Origin: Theocolax elegans
Lineage: Eukaryota > Arthropoda > Insecta > Hymenoptera > Cerocephalidae
Length of the DNA: 64,000 nt
Assembly (NCBI GenBank): GCA_026168455.1
Contig: CM047429.1
Span: 39,230,066-39,294,065, forward strand
Direction: 5' to 3'
The notes beneath the pieces are model-generated. The model made no database searches, was not told where the DNA came from, and worked only from the letters and a program-made list of their open reading frames with translations. Below are positions 46,651 through 58,090 of this stretch, piece by piece; the first letter of the stretch is position 1; each line of letters opens with the position of its first letter. Both the position numbers and the translations under genes were made by a program.

Positions 46651-47421
46651 TTAAAAATTATTTTCAATGTCCATGATACAAGTTTTTTTAAAATCAATGC
46701 TATGTCCTGTTTTAATTATGTGGACCGCTAATGCGGATCTGTCATTTTTATTTTTTACGTCATATTCATGTTCTCTTATGCGGGTTTTGAGTTTACGCTT
46801 ACTCGTGCCTATGTATAACGCTGGGCAATTACCACATGGTATCTTATATACAATATTACAAATTTCATTCTTTACTGTTTTATCTTTACCCAATTTTATA
46901 ATCTTGTTAAACTTATTTATAGTGCGATTAATCAATAGAAAATCATGCTTCTTAATAAATACGTTTAGTTTCGGAGACAATCCCTTTATGAATGGTAAAA
47001 CAACCCTTGGTCTCCGGATTTGATTTCTGTTTAATAGATTATCGTTAATATTAGTGTTAACATTATTATTTAAGTATAACATTCTTTTATTAATATATTT
47101 TCGAATAAATGCAAGCGGATAATTATTATTCAATAAAAAATTCGTTATTATTTTAACATTTTCTTTGTGAAAAGTAGAATCTGATAGTGAAATCGCCTTA
47201 TCCACTAAGTTGTAAACCATAGCTATTTTTTGAGATTGTGGGTGGTGTGAATGAAAATTAAGATAACGGCCTGAAGCTGAGTTTTTTCTGTACCATTTGG
47301 TTATAGGCGTTTGAACACAATTCTCCATCAATATCGCACAACTATCAAATTTAATTAAATTAAAATTAATATTGAAAATTAAAAACCGAATATAAACTAG
47401 AAGAGAAGAAATATTAAACAA
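46651..47421 (-). pseudogene. Penelope GIY-YIG fragment, unit 4
   Basis: One residue differs from the others (TKWYRK instead of TNWYRK), a marker distinguishing this copy. The same terminal stop is present. Confidence 0.9.
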
Positions 47422-48147
47422 TTAAAATTAAAAGGTCTTATTACCTTCGCACAACCCTCCACTTTACATGTTGAAAAGAAAACGAGGACCTCCCCGAAGG
47501 GAGTCCTATATACTAGTGAGACTTATATACTAATTATAACGTCGTCTAACCGCTTACAATACATTTCGGCATATACACATACCAATGTGTACATATATAC
47601 ATATAAAATATGTACAACGTGTATACGAATAAGTACACACTTACAAACCGTATCAAAATAATAATAATAAAGGAGCAAATATATTGCGGGGCCAAACGAA
47701 CTGAAACTTCTCTCATGTATTAGGCAACTACGCGCCGCAAATAAGTAACACACTCGACCTGTTAAACCCAAGCTTACTAGGATTCCCCCCGGCAGCTCAT
47801 AAGACGTGCCACCTCCATGCGTCGCATAATCCCCCCATACCCAGAGACTGAACATATCAAGTGGACGGCCAAGCGAAAGAGTTAACAAATATCGATGTAT
47901 AATACCGCCTACGCACATAACATTTTCACACTGTCAAGCGTAACTTTATATATGTTTTTTCGAAAATTTACGTCTTCAATACGGTTTAATGTCTCGTCAT
48001 GTATATAAATATTCATCATTTCAGAGAACATACGTTTTTAAAAATTATTTTCAATGTCCATGATACAAGTTTTTTTAAAATCAATGCTATGTCCTGTTTT
48101 AATTGTGTGGATTTTTATTTTTTACGTCATATTCATGTTCTCTTATG

Positions 48148-48430
48148 CGGTTTTTAATTTTTAATATTAATTTTAATTTAATTAAATTTGATAGTTGTGC
48201 GATATTGATGGAGAATTGTGTTCAAACCAATATGCAAACTTAACATCTCTGCGCCTTTTTTATTGGTAAGATTATGTACTAAGTGTGTTTTATTATTGTT
48301 GCCTTATTAATCTGTGCATATTGTAAATTTAATAAGTGTTTTTTTAGTATAGCCTTGAAAAGGGACGGTTAAAAAAACGTCCGAAACCTCGGCACAAAAT
48401 AATAAACTGAGTTCGTGGAGATCAATTGAA
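48148..48430. repeat. Right inverted arm of Penelope array
   Basis: Complement of the left arm 41563-41846, joined to the truncated fifth unit. It carries the hammerhead-like motif on the plus strand. Confidence 0.85.
48352..48395 (+). ncRNA. Degenerate hammerhead-like motif, right
   Basis: Same motif as at 41593 but on the plus strand. It has the same two core changes and, in addition, CTC instead of GTC at the cleavage position. Confidence 0.6.
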
Positions 48431-48439
48431 ATTCCTAAT

Positions 48440-50190
48440 AACTGTTCATAATTATTATATTTAATTTTAGTTATTAAAAAATTGAACAATTCATTAAAAT
48501 TGTTGTCACTCCTGGTGAATAAAAGTGTCAATTGCTTGTAATTGTGCAAGTGCAGAATTGTAAGTTTAATTGCCCACTTAAGGCATTAAAAATATTTCAG
48601 TACGTAACTGAATTTATAAAACAATTTTATGATTATAATAAAAAATGATGAAAAGAAGAATGTTTTAAATGAGTTAATTATAAATAGCAGTACACAATTA
48701 GTATTTATAAATATCTTACACGCTATTAAAAATATTTATTGGATTAAGATATTCTATAATTTGAGTTATAAAATAGGATTTTTCACGCATGCCAAATGAT
48801 TGTTAATAACTGTTCGTAATTATTATAATTAATTATAGTTATTAAAACATTGAACAATTCATTAAAATTGTTGTCACTCCATGGTGAGTAAAAGTTTCAA
48901 TTATTTGTATCTATGCAAGTGTAGAACTGTAAGCCTAATTGCCCACTCTATAATGAGTAATCAATCCTGAATTTATCGGATTAAGGCATTAAAAATATTT
49001 CAGTACGTAACTGAATTAATAAAAAAATTTTATGATTATAAAAAAAAATGATGAAAAGAAAAATGTTTTAAATGAGTTAATTATAAATAGCAGTACACAA
49101 TTAGTATTTATAAATATCTTACACGCTATTAAAAAACATTTATTGGATTAAGATATTCTATAATTTGAGTTATAGAATAGGATTTTTCACGCTAGCCCAA
49201 TGATTGCTAATAACTGTTCGTAATTATTATATTTAATTTTAGTTATTAAAAAATTGAACAATTCATTAAAATTGTTGTCACTCCATAGTGAGTAAAAGTT
49301 TCAATTATTTGTATCTATGCAAGTGTAGAACTGTAAGCCTAATTGCCCACTCTATAATGAGTAATCAATCCTGAATTTATCGGATTAAGGCATTAAAAAT
49401 ATTTCAGTACGTAACTGAATTAATAAAAAAATTTTATGATTATAAAAAAAAATGATGAAAAGAAAAATGTTTTAAATGAGTTAATTATAAACAGCAGTAC
49501 ACAATTAGTATTTATAAATATCTTACACGCTATTAAAAAACATTTATTGGATTAAGATATTCTATAATTTGAGTTATAGAATAGGATTTTTCACGCTAGC
49601 CCAATGATTGCTAATAACTGTTCGTAATTATTATATTTAATTTTAGTTATTAAAAAATTGAACAATTCATTAAAATTGTTGTCACTCCATAGTGAGTAAA
49701 AGTTTCAATTATTTGTATCTATGCAAGTGTAGAACTGTAAGCCTAATTGCCCACTCTATAATGAGTAATCAATCCTGAATTTATCGGATTAAGGCATTAA
49801 AATATTTCAGTACGTAACTGAATTAATAAAAAAATTTTATGATTATAAAAAAAAATGATGAAAAGAAAAATGTTTTAAATGAGTTAATTATAAACAGCAG
49901 TACACAATTAGTATTTATAAATATCTTACACGCTATTAAAAAACATTTATTGGATTAAGATATTCTATAATTTGAGTTATAGAATAGGATTTTTCACGCT
50001 AGCCCAATGATTGCTAATAACTGTTCGTAATTATTATATTTAATTTTAGTTATTAAAAAATTGAACAATTCATTTAAATTGTTTTCACTCCATAGTGAGT
50101 AAAAGTATCAATTGCTTGTAACTGTGCAAGTTCAGAACTGTAAGCCTAATTGCCCACTCTATAATGAGTAATCAATCCTGAATTTATCAT
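48440..50190 (+). repeat. ~404-bp satellite array, about 4.3 units
   Basis: The anchor CAGTACGTAACTGAAT recurs at about 48599, 49001, 49405 and 49808 (periods 402-404). Units 2-4 are nearly identical, while the outer ones are more diverged, as in an array maintained by unequal exchange. It is AT-rich and non-coding. Confidence 0.95.
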
Positions 50191-50944
50191 ACACGCTAAA
50201 AAGACATTCTCAAAATTAGAGAAAAAAAATTTTTTTTGGTTCTTGATCAACAGAGAATAAATTTCTTCAAGCTTAGGTTATATTATTTCCACAAAATCAA
50301 ATCACAGTGTTAGTATAACTACGCCATCTACCGACATCATTTGAATCGTACACTAGATGGCGTAGTATACTGATAATGCAACCTACTATATCGACGGCAG
50401 GTCGATAATACAGTCATAAAATTGACTTTGGAACCCCCTTAAAAGGAAGTGATAATTTTTTATAAATAAATTTGGGTCGCAGTCTCGCTGATATTGCTAC
50501 CGTATAAAAGGTTCATGACATGGTACTGGAATCTTTTTTAGTTTATTTTTATTAATCGATCTTGTAAAGCCAGAGGGAGAATTCTCAAGTGCAGATTTTT
50601 TTGGCAACGTTTTGTTGGTTGATGCGTTAATATCATAACGACATTCTCAATAGTGTATAGACGCGAAACTCAAACAAATGTCTGCGCAACAACCACCATA
50701 TTGTAATATATATACATACGTACATATGCATACAGGTGTGTACTTATCTCAAAAATCTGTAAACAATGTAAATGTTTAATAGAATGTATCTACAATTTGA
50801 ATTAAATAACACTAACAAATAGTATACAAAATAATTTGGTATAGATTTGTAAGTTACTTGTATTATAGAAATCAAAGGTTTACACAATTAATTTAAATTA
50901 TAAGAAAAGTTAATTAATAATAAAAATTTATTTATTAATAATTC

Positions 50945-51546
50945 TTAGTGACTTTCGCCTTTTTTCCCTGTTATTCTTTTAAAATCACCCATATTAGTTG
51001 TTGAAATAGGCACTCCAATAATAGACAGATAATCGATTTGCGTTGTTTCGCTACCAGTTTGATTATCCTTAACAAATATTTGTAAATTTTGAACATTTTG
51101 AAATTTCACATATCGCAATTGCACAGGATTACCTTCTTCTATATCTTTTAATGATAGCCTGCAATTAAAGTAATGCATTTATGTAGCGAAAACTCTGTTC
51201 AAGAGGATAACTGAAACTTTATAGTTTAGAAATTTATTTATTGCATTTATTGCATAACGTACGTAAGATCCTGGACACTTGTGTTCGAATTCGCCATATC
51301 AAAGTCGATTGTTCTAGGTTGATTAATAAAAAGTTTTATGTTTTTTGGTCCTTTATCTACTGGTCCTTTAATTTTTAAGGAATGTACTTTGACAGCTTGT
51401 GTGAAAGTTATAGACATTATCAATTGTTCGTCACAATCACTTTCTAAAAACCCACCATTTAATGTTAAACAGTGAGAAAAAGAATGGTCATCAGATTCAT
51501 TTAAGCATTCGCATTGAGATTTCATAATATAAAAGTTCAAATCCAT
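50945..51546 (-). CDS. Txnl1: Thioredoxin-like protein 1, PITH domain (3' exons)
   Basis: Two minus-strand exons: 51546-51263 and 51158-50945. The first follows TTTAAATTACAG and ends at the donor GTACGT; the intron ends TTAATTGCAG. The joined protein begins MDLNFYIMKSQCECLNES and has FLESDCDEQLIMSITF, KNIKLFINQPRTIDFD and VQLRYVKFQNVQNLQIFV, ending NMGDFKRITGKKGESH before TAA. This is the proteasome-interacting PITH domain of TXNL1, a cytosolic redox protein associated with the 26S proteasome. The N-terminal thioredoxin domain with its CGPC site should lie upstream (higher coordinates); I did not find it before 64000, so it is farther away or lost. Both exons are intact and splice in frame. 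Confidence 0.93.
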
Positions 51547-51599
51547 CTGTAATTTAAAAAACACAACAAATAATATTAGAGATGTATAATGCTGCAAAT

Positions 51600-52264
51600 T
51601 ACATATAAAATAAATTAAATATGTTATTTAGAATCAATCTAATTAAGGCTAGAGGGTACTGAAAAATACAAAATAAGTTTGTATAAAAGAATATTGGATA
51701 TACATAAGCAAAGTAGAAAATAAATAATTGCTTGTAAATTTGCAGTAAAAACACTATTAATTGCAAAGTAATGAGCATTATGAAACTAAATGTGGGTAAA
51801 AGAGACTAATTTGAGAGAAAAATTGATGATAAGATAAAGTGCGAATTGAAATAAAAAGAAAAAAAATATTATGATATACATTTTGTTTTCTTTGTGTAAA
51901 GAAAGGTTACAAAAATAATGTTCAATGAAATCGATATATTGGTAATTTTCGAAAATATTGCAGTACCAACTAGCTTAACCCTTTTCGGACCAAGTGGACG
52001 TTTCTCAGCGTTAAATATGATGGCATAAAACCAATTTAATAGATTAACTGAAGCACGTTTCCGATGTATTCTTTTCTCCTCTTGCGAATGCCATTGTCAG
52101 ACTTAGTGCAAAAGGTTTTTTTTGTAAAAAGTTATAAACAATTTTTACCAAAAAAATGCATTGTTTGCAGAATAGATTTTTCTAAATGGATTATTTGTTA
52201 CATGAAACGCCTTTGGGGATTGTTTTTGAGACATAGATATCGTGACAAGAGTCAGCAAGCTTTC
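51600..52264. other. Intron or intergenic, nothing recognised
   Basis: AT-rich sequence upstream of the TXNL1 exons, probably intronic. A 70-codon open frame at 52064 has no recognised family. Confidence 0.5.
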
Positions 52265-52276
52265 AGTTGTTAATTT

Positions 52277-52484
52277 TTGAGGCCTGCGATGGCTCGGTCG
52301 GTATGTCATCGGGCTCGTAATCTGGAGGTCCTAGGTTCGATTCCCGGCCCCGGCCGATTGATACAAGCACCACTGGAGAATGTATTTTCAACAAGTACTT
52401 TCTTTACCAAGACATCGTATGACCTCCATCGCTGATGAGTACCGATTTGGGAACATAAAAAGAGCGACGTTAAAATAATAAAAA
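52277..52484 (+). mobile_element. tRNA-derived SINE, copy 2
   Basis: 208 bp with 12-bp TSDs AGTTGTTAATTT (52265-52276, 52485-52496). Exact B box GGTTCGATTCC at 52334-52344. Clearly the same family as 29681-29880, with an extra CGGCCGATTG near the end of the tRNA-like head. Confidence 0.9.
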
Positions 52485-52499
52485 AGTTGTTAATTTGAA

Positions 52500-52690
52500 T
52501 TCTGCGAAAGTTCAATATGGTGCCTTCAAAATGGTGACCGCAAGATGAATTTTTTGTACGATGTATAGAGTATAAAGTGGTTCTTGAGGTCGCTAATTAT
52601 GTATCCACTATCATAATTTCAAAATTAAAAATGGCGGATTCATTATGGCTTACCAAAATTTTGAAAAATGTTAATTTCTTCTGATATTTA
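52500..52690 (+). repeat. Fragment of the ~115-bp GCCGCCAT repeat family
   Basis: AAATGGCGG and GTATA...AAAGTGG blocks resemble the subrepeats in the inverted arms at 32570 and 37800. A single degenerate copy. Confidence 0.4.
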
Positions 52691-52699
52691 GTATATACC

Positions 52700-53687
52700 A
52701 AAGTGGCTCTGATGTCACAGTTGACCCGACGGGTCGTTTGTGTACAAGAGAGAGGGCGAGAGGGTACGCGAGTATTATGTCAGCAAAGATACAGATTTTT
52801 TTACATTTTTCAATTTCGGGAATATAACGTTAAATTCGTCGGTAGCGTACTTCTACACAAAAACTACTACCCTTCAAGCCTTCGAAAGTCTATTTTTGCA
52901 TAACTAACGGTAGCAAGTTGAAAACATTTTCACTTCTTTTCTGTTTTTTTTTTGCACTGGATAGCTTTGACGTTTTATTCAAAATAATAGATTTTCATTC
53001 ATACAAAGTAGCAAAAATTATTTCGAAATCGTTGATGCAGATTTTTGTTCAACTTTTATAAGATACATTATTATTATTATTAAAATATTGTCAACTATTG
53101 AATCCTGCCGGACTCAATAGTTATGAAATAATAGCATATGCATGAAACAAAAACACATCAACAGAAACTTTTATGACTTCTAGAGCCATGCTAGTAAGAT
53201 ATTGGTAAACGAGCTGCTAAAATAATAATAATAACAATAAAGTAATAAATAATAATAACATAACTTATTTATATAAAATAACAACCAACAAAAACAATTA
53301 ATTGAATATTATATGTTATAATATAATATAAAATATATTCTAATCTAACAATAAAACTTATAATAAAAATATATTAAAAAAAGGTAATTAGTATAAATTA
53401 TAGAAAGATTAAATTGAATATCAGTATTGATATAACTGGGATGCCCGTTGTATTTTAAGAATATACAGATTTACAATAAAAGTTACACTATACAAATATT
53501 AGAAAATCTATAAATTTTGGTGTATACGCGAGAAAAAAGTCGCTTATATCCAGATGTATGAATGAGTAGGCAGAGATGGACAACTCGTGTCCCCGGAAGT
53601 CCGACTGAGAAGTACTATCGGTGCTAAAAGTGTGTGCATGTGTAGTATGCGTGAGTGATGAATGACATGGTGGTTTTTCTGTACTAA
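52700..53687. other. Non-coding, nothing recognised
   Basis: AT-rich; short open frames without recognisable families. ATAATAATAA runs near 53220-53290. Confidence 0.5.
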
Positions 53688-54319
53688 CAAGGGGAGTTTT
53701 TGACCTCCGGGAAACGGATCTTATCCTAACTTTGGTATGTCTTTTATAATATAAAAATGTGAAAAAAGCCAAGTTATCTCTTGCCAATGGCCACTTTTAC
53801 GGGAGTTATTCGACATCTAATTACTCGGAACAAATAGAGATATGCACTCGAACCAAAAACCAGAAGTAAGTTGAGTTCAAGTAGAAATGGTTTAAAAAAG
53901 GAAGCTCGAATTGCTAAATTTGGAGCAAAGTTATGAAGAAAATAAGAAATTAAAGATTATTAGTCCACAAGAAACAATAAAATTTTCATATTAAATTTTG
54001 GTTAAAAATTCTTCAATTTCTTATTTTCTTCATAGTTTTGCTTTAAATTAAGCAATTTGAGCTTCTTTTTTTTCAAACAATATTTACTTGAACTTAACTT
54101 TTTTCTGGTTTTTGGTTTGAGTGCTTATCTTTATTTGTTTCTGAGTTATAAGCGATCAAATTGGAAGTAATTTTTACTAATATTATTATTTGATATCGAA
54201 TAACTCCCGTAAAAGTGGCCATTGGCAAGACATAACTTGGCTTTCTTCACATTTTTATATTATAAAAGACATACCAGTTAGGATAAAATTCGTTTCTCGG
54301 AGGTCAAGTACTCCCCTTG
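53688..54319. mobile_element. Foldback element 2 (CAAGG ends, TAA TSD)
   Basis: 632 bp of two ~310-bp inverted arms with ends CAAGGGGAGT and complement; 3-bp TAA is duplicated (53685-53687, 54320-54322). Same architecture and several shared blocks as element 1 at 33511, including GGAAGCTC and GGCCATTGG-like sequence. It has no coding capacity. Confidence 0.85.
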
Positions 54320-54422
54320 TAAGTACGATTTGTTAAGTTTTAATAGTTTTAAACCAGACCTGCGAACAGGAAATCTTATTTATTTATTTACTGAAAATCA
54401 TTTTTATAGAATTTATAACCAG

Positions 54423-54770
54423 GAGAGTTGCATTCCGCAATTGCATCGTAAAGTATGTAATATCAGGGTGCAAAGGGAAATATCTAAGCCAACGATTCGT
54501 CAAGTAGAGCAACTCACGAAGATACGTTTGCCGAGCCAAACACCTTTAAGCAGTTTGAAACGTCAAGCAGTTTATGCTGAGAGAAGGCTTTCTCGTCATT
54601 CTCAAGAGGATATCGAGAGGAAAAAAATTAATTTAAAATCCAAAATGAAAATCTTCCGGACAACGACGATGACGATGACATCGTACAATCGATCCCTAAT
54701 TGTCACAGAAAAAGATGGATTAGTGTTAAATCGCCTAGAGTCGCAGATTGCTGAGAAAAATTTTAATTAC
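54423..54770 (+). CDS. possible coding exon, unrecognised
   Basis: After AACCAG (possible acceptor) a coding-like stretch encodes ESCIPQLHRKVCNIRVQRE, LPSQTPLSSLKRQAVYAERR and RHSQEDIERKK. Near 54640 the coding-like signal moves to another frame, with an acidic NLPDNDDDDDD then VQSIPNCHRKRWISV, ending at TGA about 54755. Either a small intron or a frameshift joins them. The family is unknown. It could be a decayed gene or a transposon protein. Confidence 0.3.
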
Positions 54771-54863
54771 AGTTTTTACAATAATTATAGAAAAAATTTT
54801 GACATTTTTTTGATTTACAAAATCTTTTTTACTATAATAATAAATGTTCGGGAAAGAGTATAG

Positions 54864-57800
54864 ACACAGTAAGACAATACACATATTTACATACACTAGA
54901 ACTTATATATACCGTATATTCGCGTGCCTATCGCGCCCTCCCAAAAATTAAAATTTGTAATCGGAACGACGCGAGCGTCGATTACCTTCAGACGCAAACC
55001 GCGCGACAAACACACATATACATAAATTACTTTAACTACATTCACTCATCAATTATTGTTAAAAGCCTCACAGGCGACTATTTTTGTACAAAGTGTAAAT
55101 AATTTAAGTGCAGAAATCAATCAAATGTGCAGTGTAAGTCAAGAAATAAAAATAGTTTTAAGATTTTTGTAAAATTTTAATTTGACTTTACATGAAAATT
55201 TCATTTAATATTAGTTACGTGTTATACAATAACAGTAACGATTAATTTTTATTTAGCTTCTGTGTCTCAAAATCAAGTAGGTGGAGGTCATACCGCGGAA
55301 TTGACATCTCCAATCGAATAGCGAGCGTTGCGTTTCACGTTTTCGTACTTTAGGTCGCGAAATAAAGTTTAAGATTGTAGGTTGCTCAGGAAGCAAACAT
55401 CCTGTATGACACGTGATAGATGCGTTGTACGAAATGACGCGTTATATACTAAAAGCGTACAGTAAAAGATGAACGATTATTCAAGGGAGCCGATATCTCC
55501 GAATCAATTGAACCTAACCTTTCATTATATAATTTTAAAATAATCTTACCCCTCTGTGCGTGGGACGGAGATGCAACGTTTGCCGATGTAATATCTACAA
55601 TTTACTTTTCAAACTAATTCTAATCTAACCAGTTTTTTATTACCGATTCTAATGCAATTCTTTATTTATAATTGACAACTACTATCACTTTTTTCTTATT
55701 CAGTCTGTTTTTATCACTACTATTCTAAAAAAGAGGTAGCAAGTACTTTTAACTAATTAAGATTCTTTTTTTCAAAAATGTTCACTTTTTCTTGTATTGA
55801 TAAAATAGCTATTTTATATTCATTGCAGATTCTTCAGTGAGATCGATACAGAGTTGGATCTGCCCAAGAAGTAAATTATCTATAATTATCTATTATTCCT
55901 CATCAATTTGCAATTTTATTTATATTATTTTATTATATTTTATTCTTTAGGTCATAATTAATTTAAATTTTTCTCAAGATGCAAGAGATAAGATATAAAT
56001 ATGAATGCAGTCGTTACGTGCCTCTATGTCAAATCAGTCAACATGAATTAGTTTTCGAACCTATCAAATGTCATTATTATAATGGTACTAGAATAGAAAC
56101 AATAAATACAACGCGCATCAGATGAGCAGGACGGCCAATTCAAAACATATGTTTCTTTCTCTTTATAACCGCTGCGGATTGGTTTATTTTTATTGCAAAG
56201 AAAATATACTGCGAGGACAAACGTGCTGCTGAAATGGTGCAATCTTTATTTCAGGTGATTAATTATTATTTGGGTTTCAACATTTATTAACTTTATCAAG
56301 TGGTTATAATATGGGCATTGCCCTAACTTCAATTTTTTTCCAATCACCTATCCCTTTTTCAGCTGTCAGTACTTATATATATATAAGTTTTACTAACTTA
56401 TATATATATAAATATGTACCTAGACTTTTTTTAGTTTACAAAAAGCAATTATTTTAATCCTTTTATTTACAGTTCACAAACAAGGTTATGAAGAAGGTGA
56501 CTAGCCTATTTTATTTTCCAAGAATGCTGTATCCATTGTCCTGCTTAGTAATGCTACCACGGAATCTATTTCAACTTAATCAACGCACCGAAGTCTGCCA
56601 CTTTCCAGAGAGCTGCTACTTCAGGTTACGTTAGAGGGAACTTATTAAGTCTGATCATTATATCTATCTGTGCAAGATCTTTTTCTTTTCTTTCTATTAT
56701 AATAATAAAACCTCAATAGTGACGAATGACGTGTATTTTTCTTGTGGTCTTTTTTTATTTTTTTCCAAATTTTAAAGACATATTGGTCAAGATCAGTGAG
56801 TGAATAAAAAACTTTTGACTTTTTCTATGAACTACCATTTCTCAGCATTGAATATAATCTTTTGACTGTTTAAGACACAGAGATAGCCAGAAATAAAACT
56901 GTTATGTTGTATTTAAACGTTCACCGAGTACTGACAAAAATGACATTCCATTGTTCGCACTAAGTATCCTAGCATATCGTAATCAATTTTTATAAAGTAT
57001 CTTTAATATTTTTTTTAATTGGCTAGAGTGAATATCATCTGGAAAAATATGATATATAATTTAATTTTTAAAAACAGCTTAAATGTTGGTACTCTGTGGT
57101 AAAAGTACATATGGTGGAATCTTAAGAAGAGTATAATTATTCTTTTTAAATAAAAAGAGTTATATAAATGTATGACATATTTTAAAATATTTATGTAACA
57201 TTTGCTAATTAACAAACTAATAATTATCAAGTGTTTAAATCGTGCAACGTATGCAATAGATCATTTCTCATAAAAAATTGAATTTTATATCATTTTCACA
57301 CAGCTCAAAATACACAGTATGTACTCAGATATACTCTATAACTGAACAATTTAAATAATTATGAAAACTATTCTTATAAATTCTTTATAATTTTTAATGA
57401 TACTCAATCCAAGCAATTGGATATGATAATTGGATATGATTGTTTATTACTGTAATAAAAGTAAAAGTCAAACAAGTACCAATGAGCCTCTAAGAAGTTT
57501 CTATTTCCATTTTTGGGGACAAGTCTAATTATTCAGTATTTTGAGTATGTCATTGTCTTTTGTAAGCTTTCTCTTGTGCGCTCAATGATCTTCATCAACA
57601 AGCTTTTGATGAGTAAAAGTTCGAAAAAAATTATAATGGTCAGTAATCGTATTATAATCATGAAAGAAGAAAAAATTTTGTAGAACTACCTAGTATTAAT
57701 TAATAAAAAACTATTATTATATGAAACAAAAAAATTAATAAGTTAAAAATTCTAAACTAGCTCGCTGTAAGCAGTTGTAAGGTCACACAGTTGATATTCA

Positions 57801-58090
57801 CTTTGCAAAGCTACTTTGACCCCCGGAAAGTTAGCGCGCACACATACAGGACAGATACTTTGACAATTTAATGAGAGGAATCACGGAGCGACTGCGTGGT
57901 TTGGAGCTTATAACTCTTAAAAAGGAATCACCGAAAATTGAACTCTTACATATTGAGCCCTATTTATATTCATTTTGACCGTCTTTGCACCGTTTAATAC
58001 TGTATTTATTTCTAAGAAACATCTTGTTTTGGTACTTATTTCTGAGATTATTACTTTTATCCATGCTTTGAAAATGATTCTATATATGTA
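54864..58090. other. Mostly non-coding; a few exon-like stretches
   Basis: Exon-like pieces after AG acceptors occur at about 55254 (SVSQNQVGGGHTAELTSPIE, stop) and 55833 (FFSEIDTELDLPKK, stop), each short and ending in its own stop, so they do not make one gene. The rest is AT-rich. No transposon ends were recognised. Confidence 0.3.
55979..56256 (+). pseudogene. possible broken open frame, unrecognised
   Basis: From ATG 55979 a frame reads MQEIRYKYECSRYVPLCQ to TTRIR, then a single TGA, then continues in the same frame through ITAADWFIFIAKKIYCEDK and AAEMVQSLFQ to a possible donor CAGGTGATT at 56256. The composition is coding-like. I cannot name the family; it may be a host pseudogene. Confidence 0.25.

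Larger units (their letters stand above)
41762..48147 (-). repeat. 1387-bp tandem array of Penelope fragment
   Basis: Units start at 41762, 43149, 44536, 45923 and 47310 (last one partial, with a deletion near 48110). The copies are nearly identical; unit 1 differs most. Each unit has a GIY-YIG frame and a 131-codon open frame, which I regard as non-coding 3' region. The same in-frame stop at the end of the GIY-YIG frame is present in every copy, so a dead copy was amplified. Confidence 0.95.
40067..50442. mobile_element. 10.4-kb TTAA-flanked composite element
   Basis: Perfect 25-bp inverted ends starting TTAAGGGGGTTCCAAAGT (40067) and complementary at 50442, with TTAA at both tips. Inside: a 193-bp hairpin (40181-40373), a CG-rich segment (40470-41000), a Penelope-derived 1387-bp tandem array bounded by inverted arms (41563-48430) and a ~404-bp satellite (48440-50190). 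AGGTGGCGC/AGATGGCG motifs lie near both ends. No transposase is visible, so mobility would depend on a piggyBac-type enzyme. The alternative is chance retention of two related MITE ends, but the perfect 25-bp match argues for one unit. Confidence 0.7.

Noticed and set aside
53488..53787. 99-codon minus-strand open frame
   Set aside because: Overlaps the foldback element border and has low-complexity composition.
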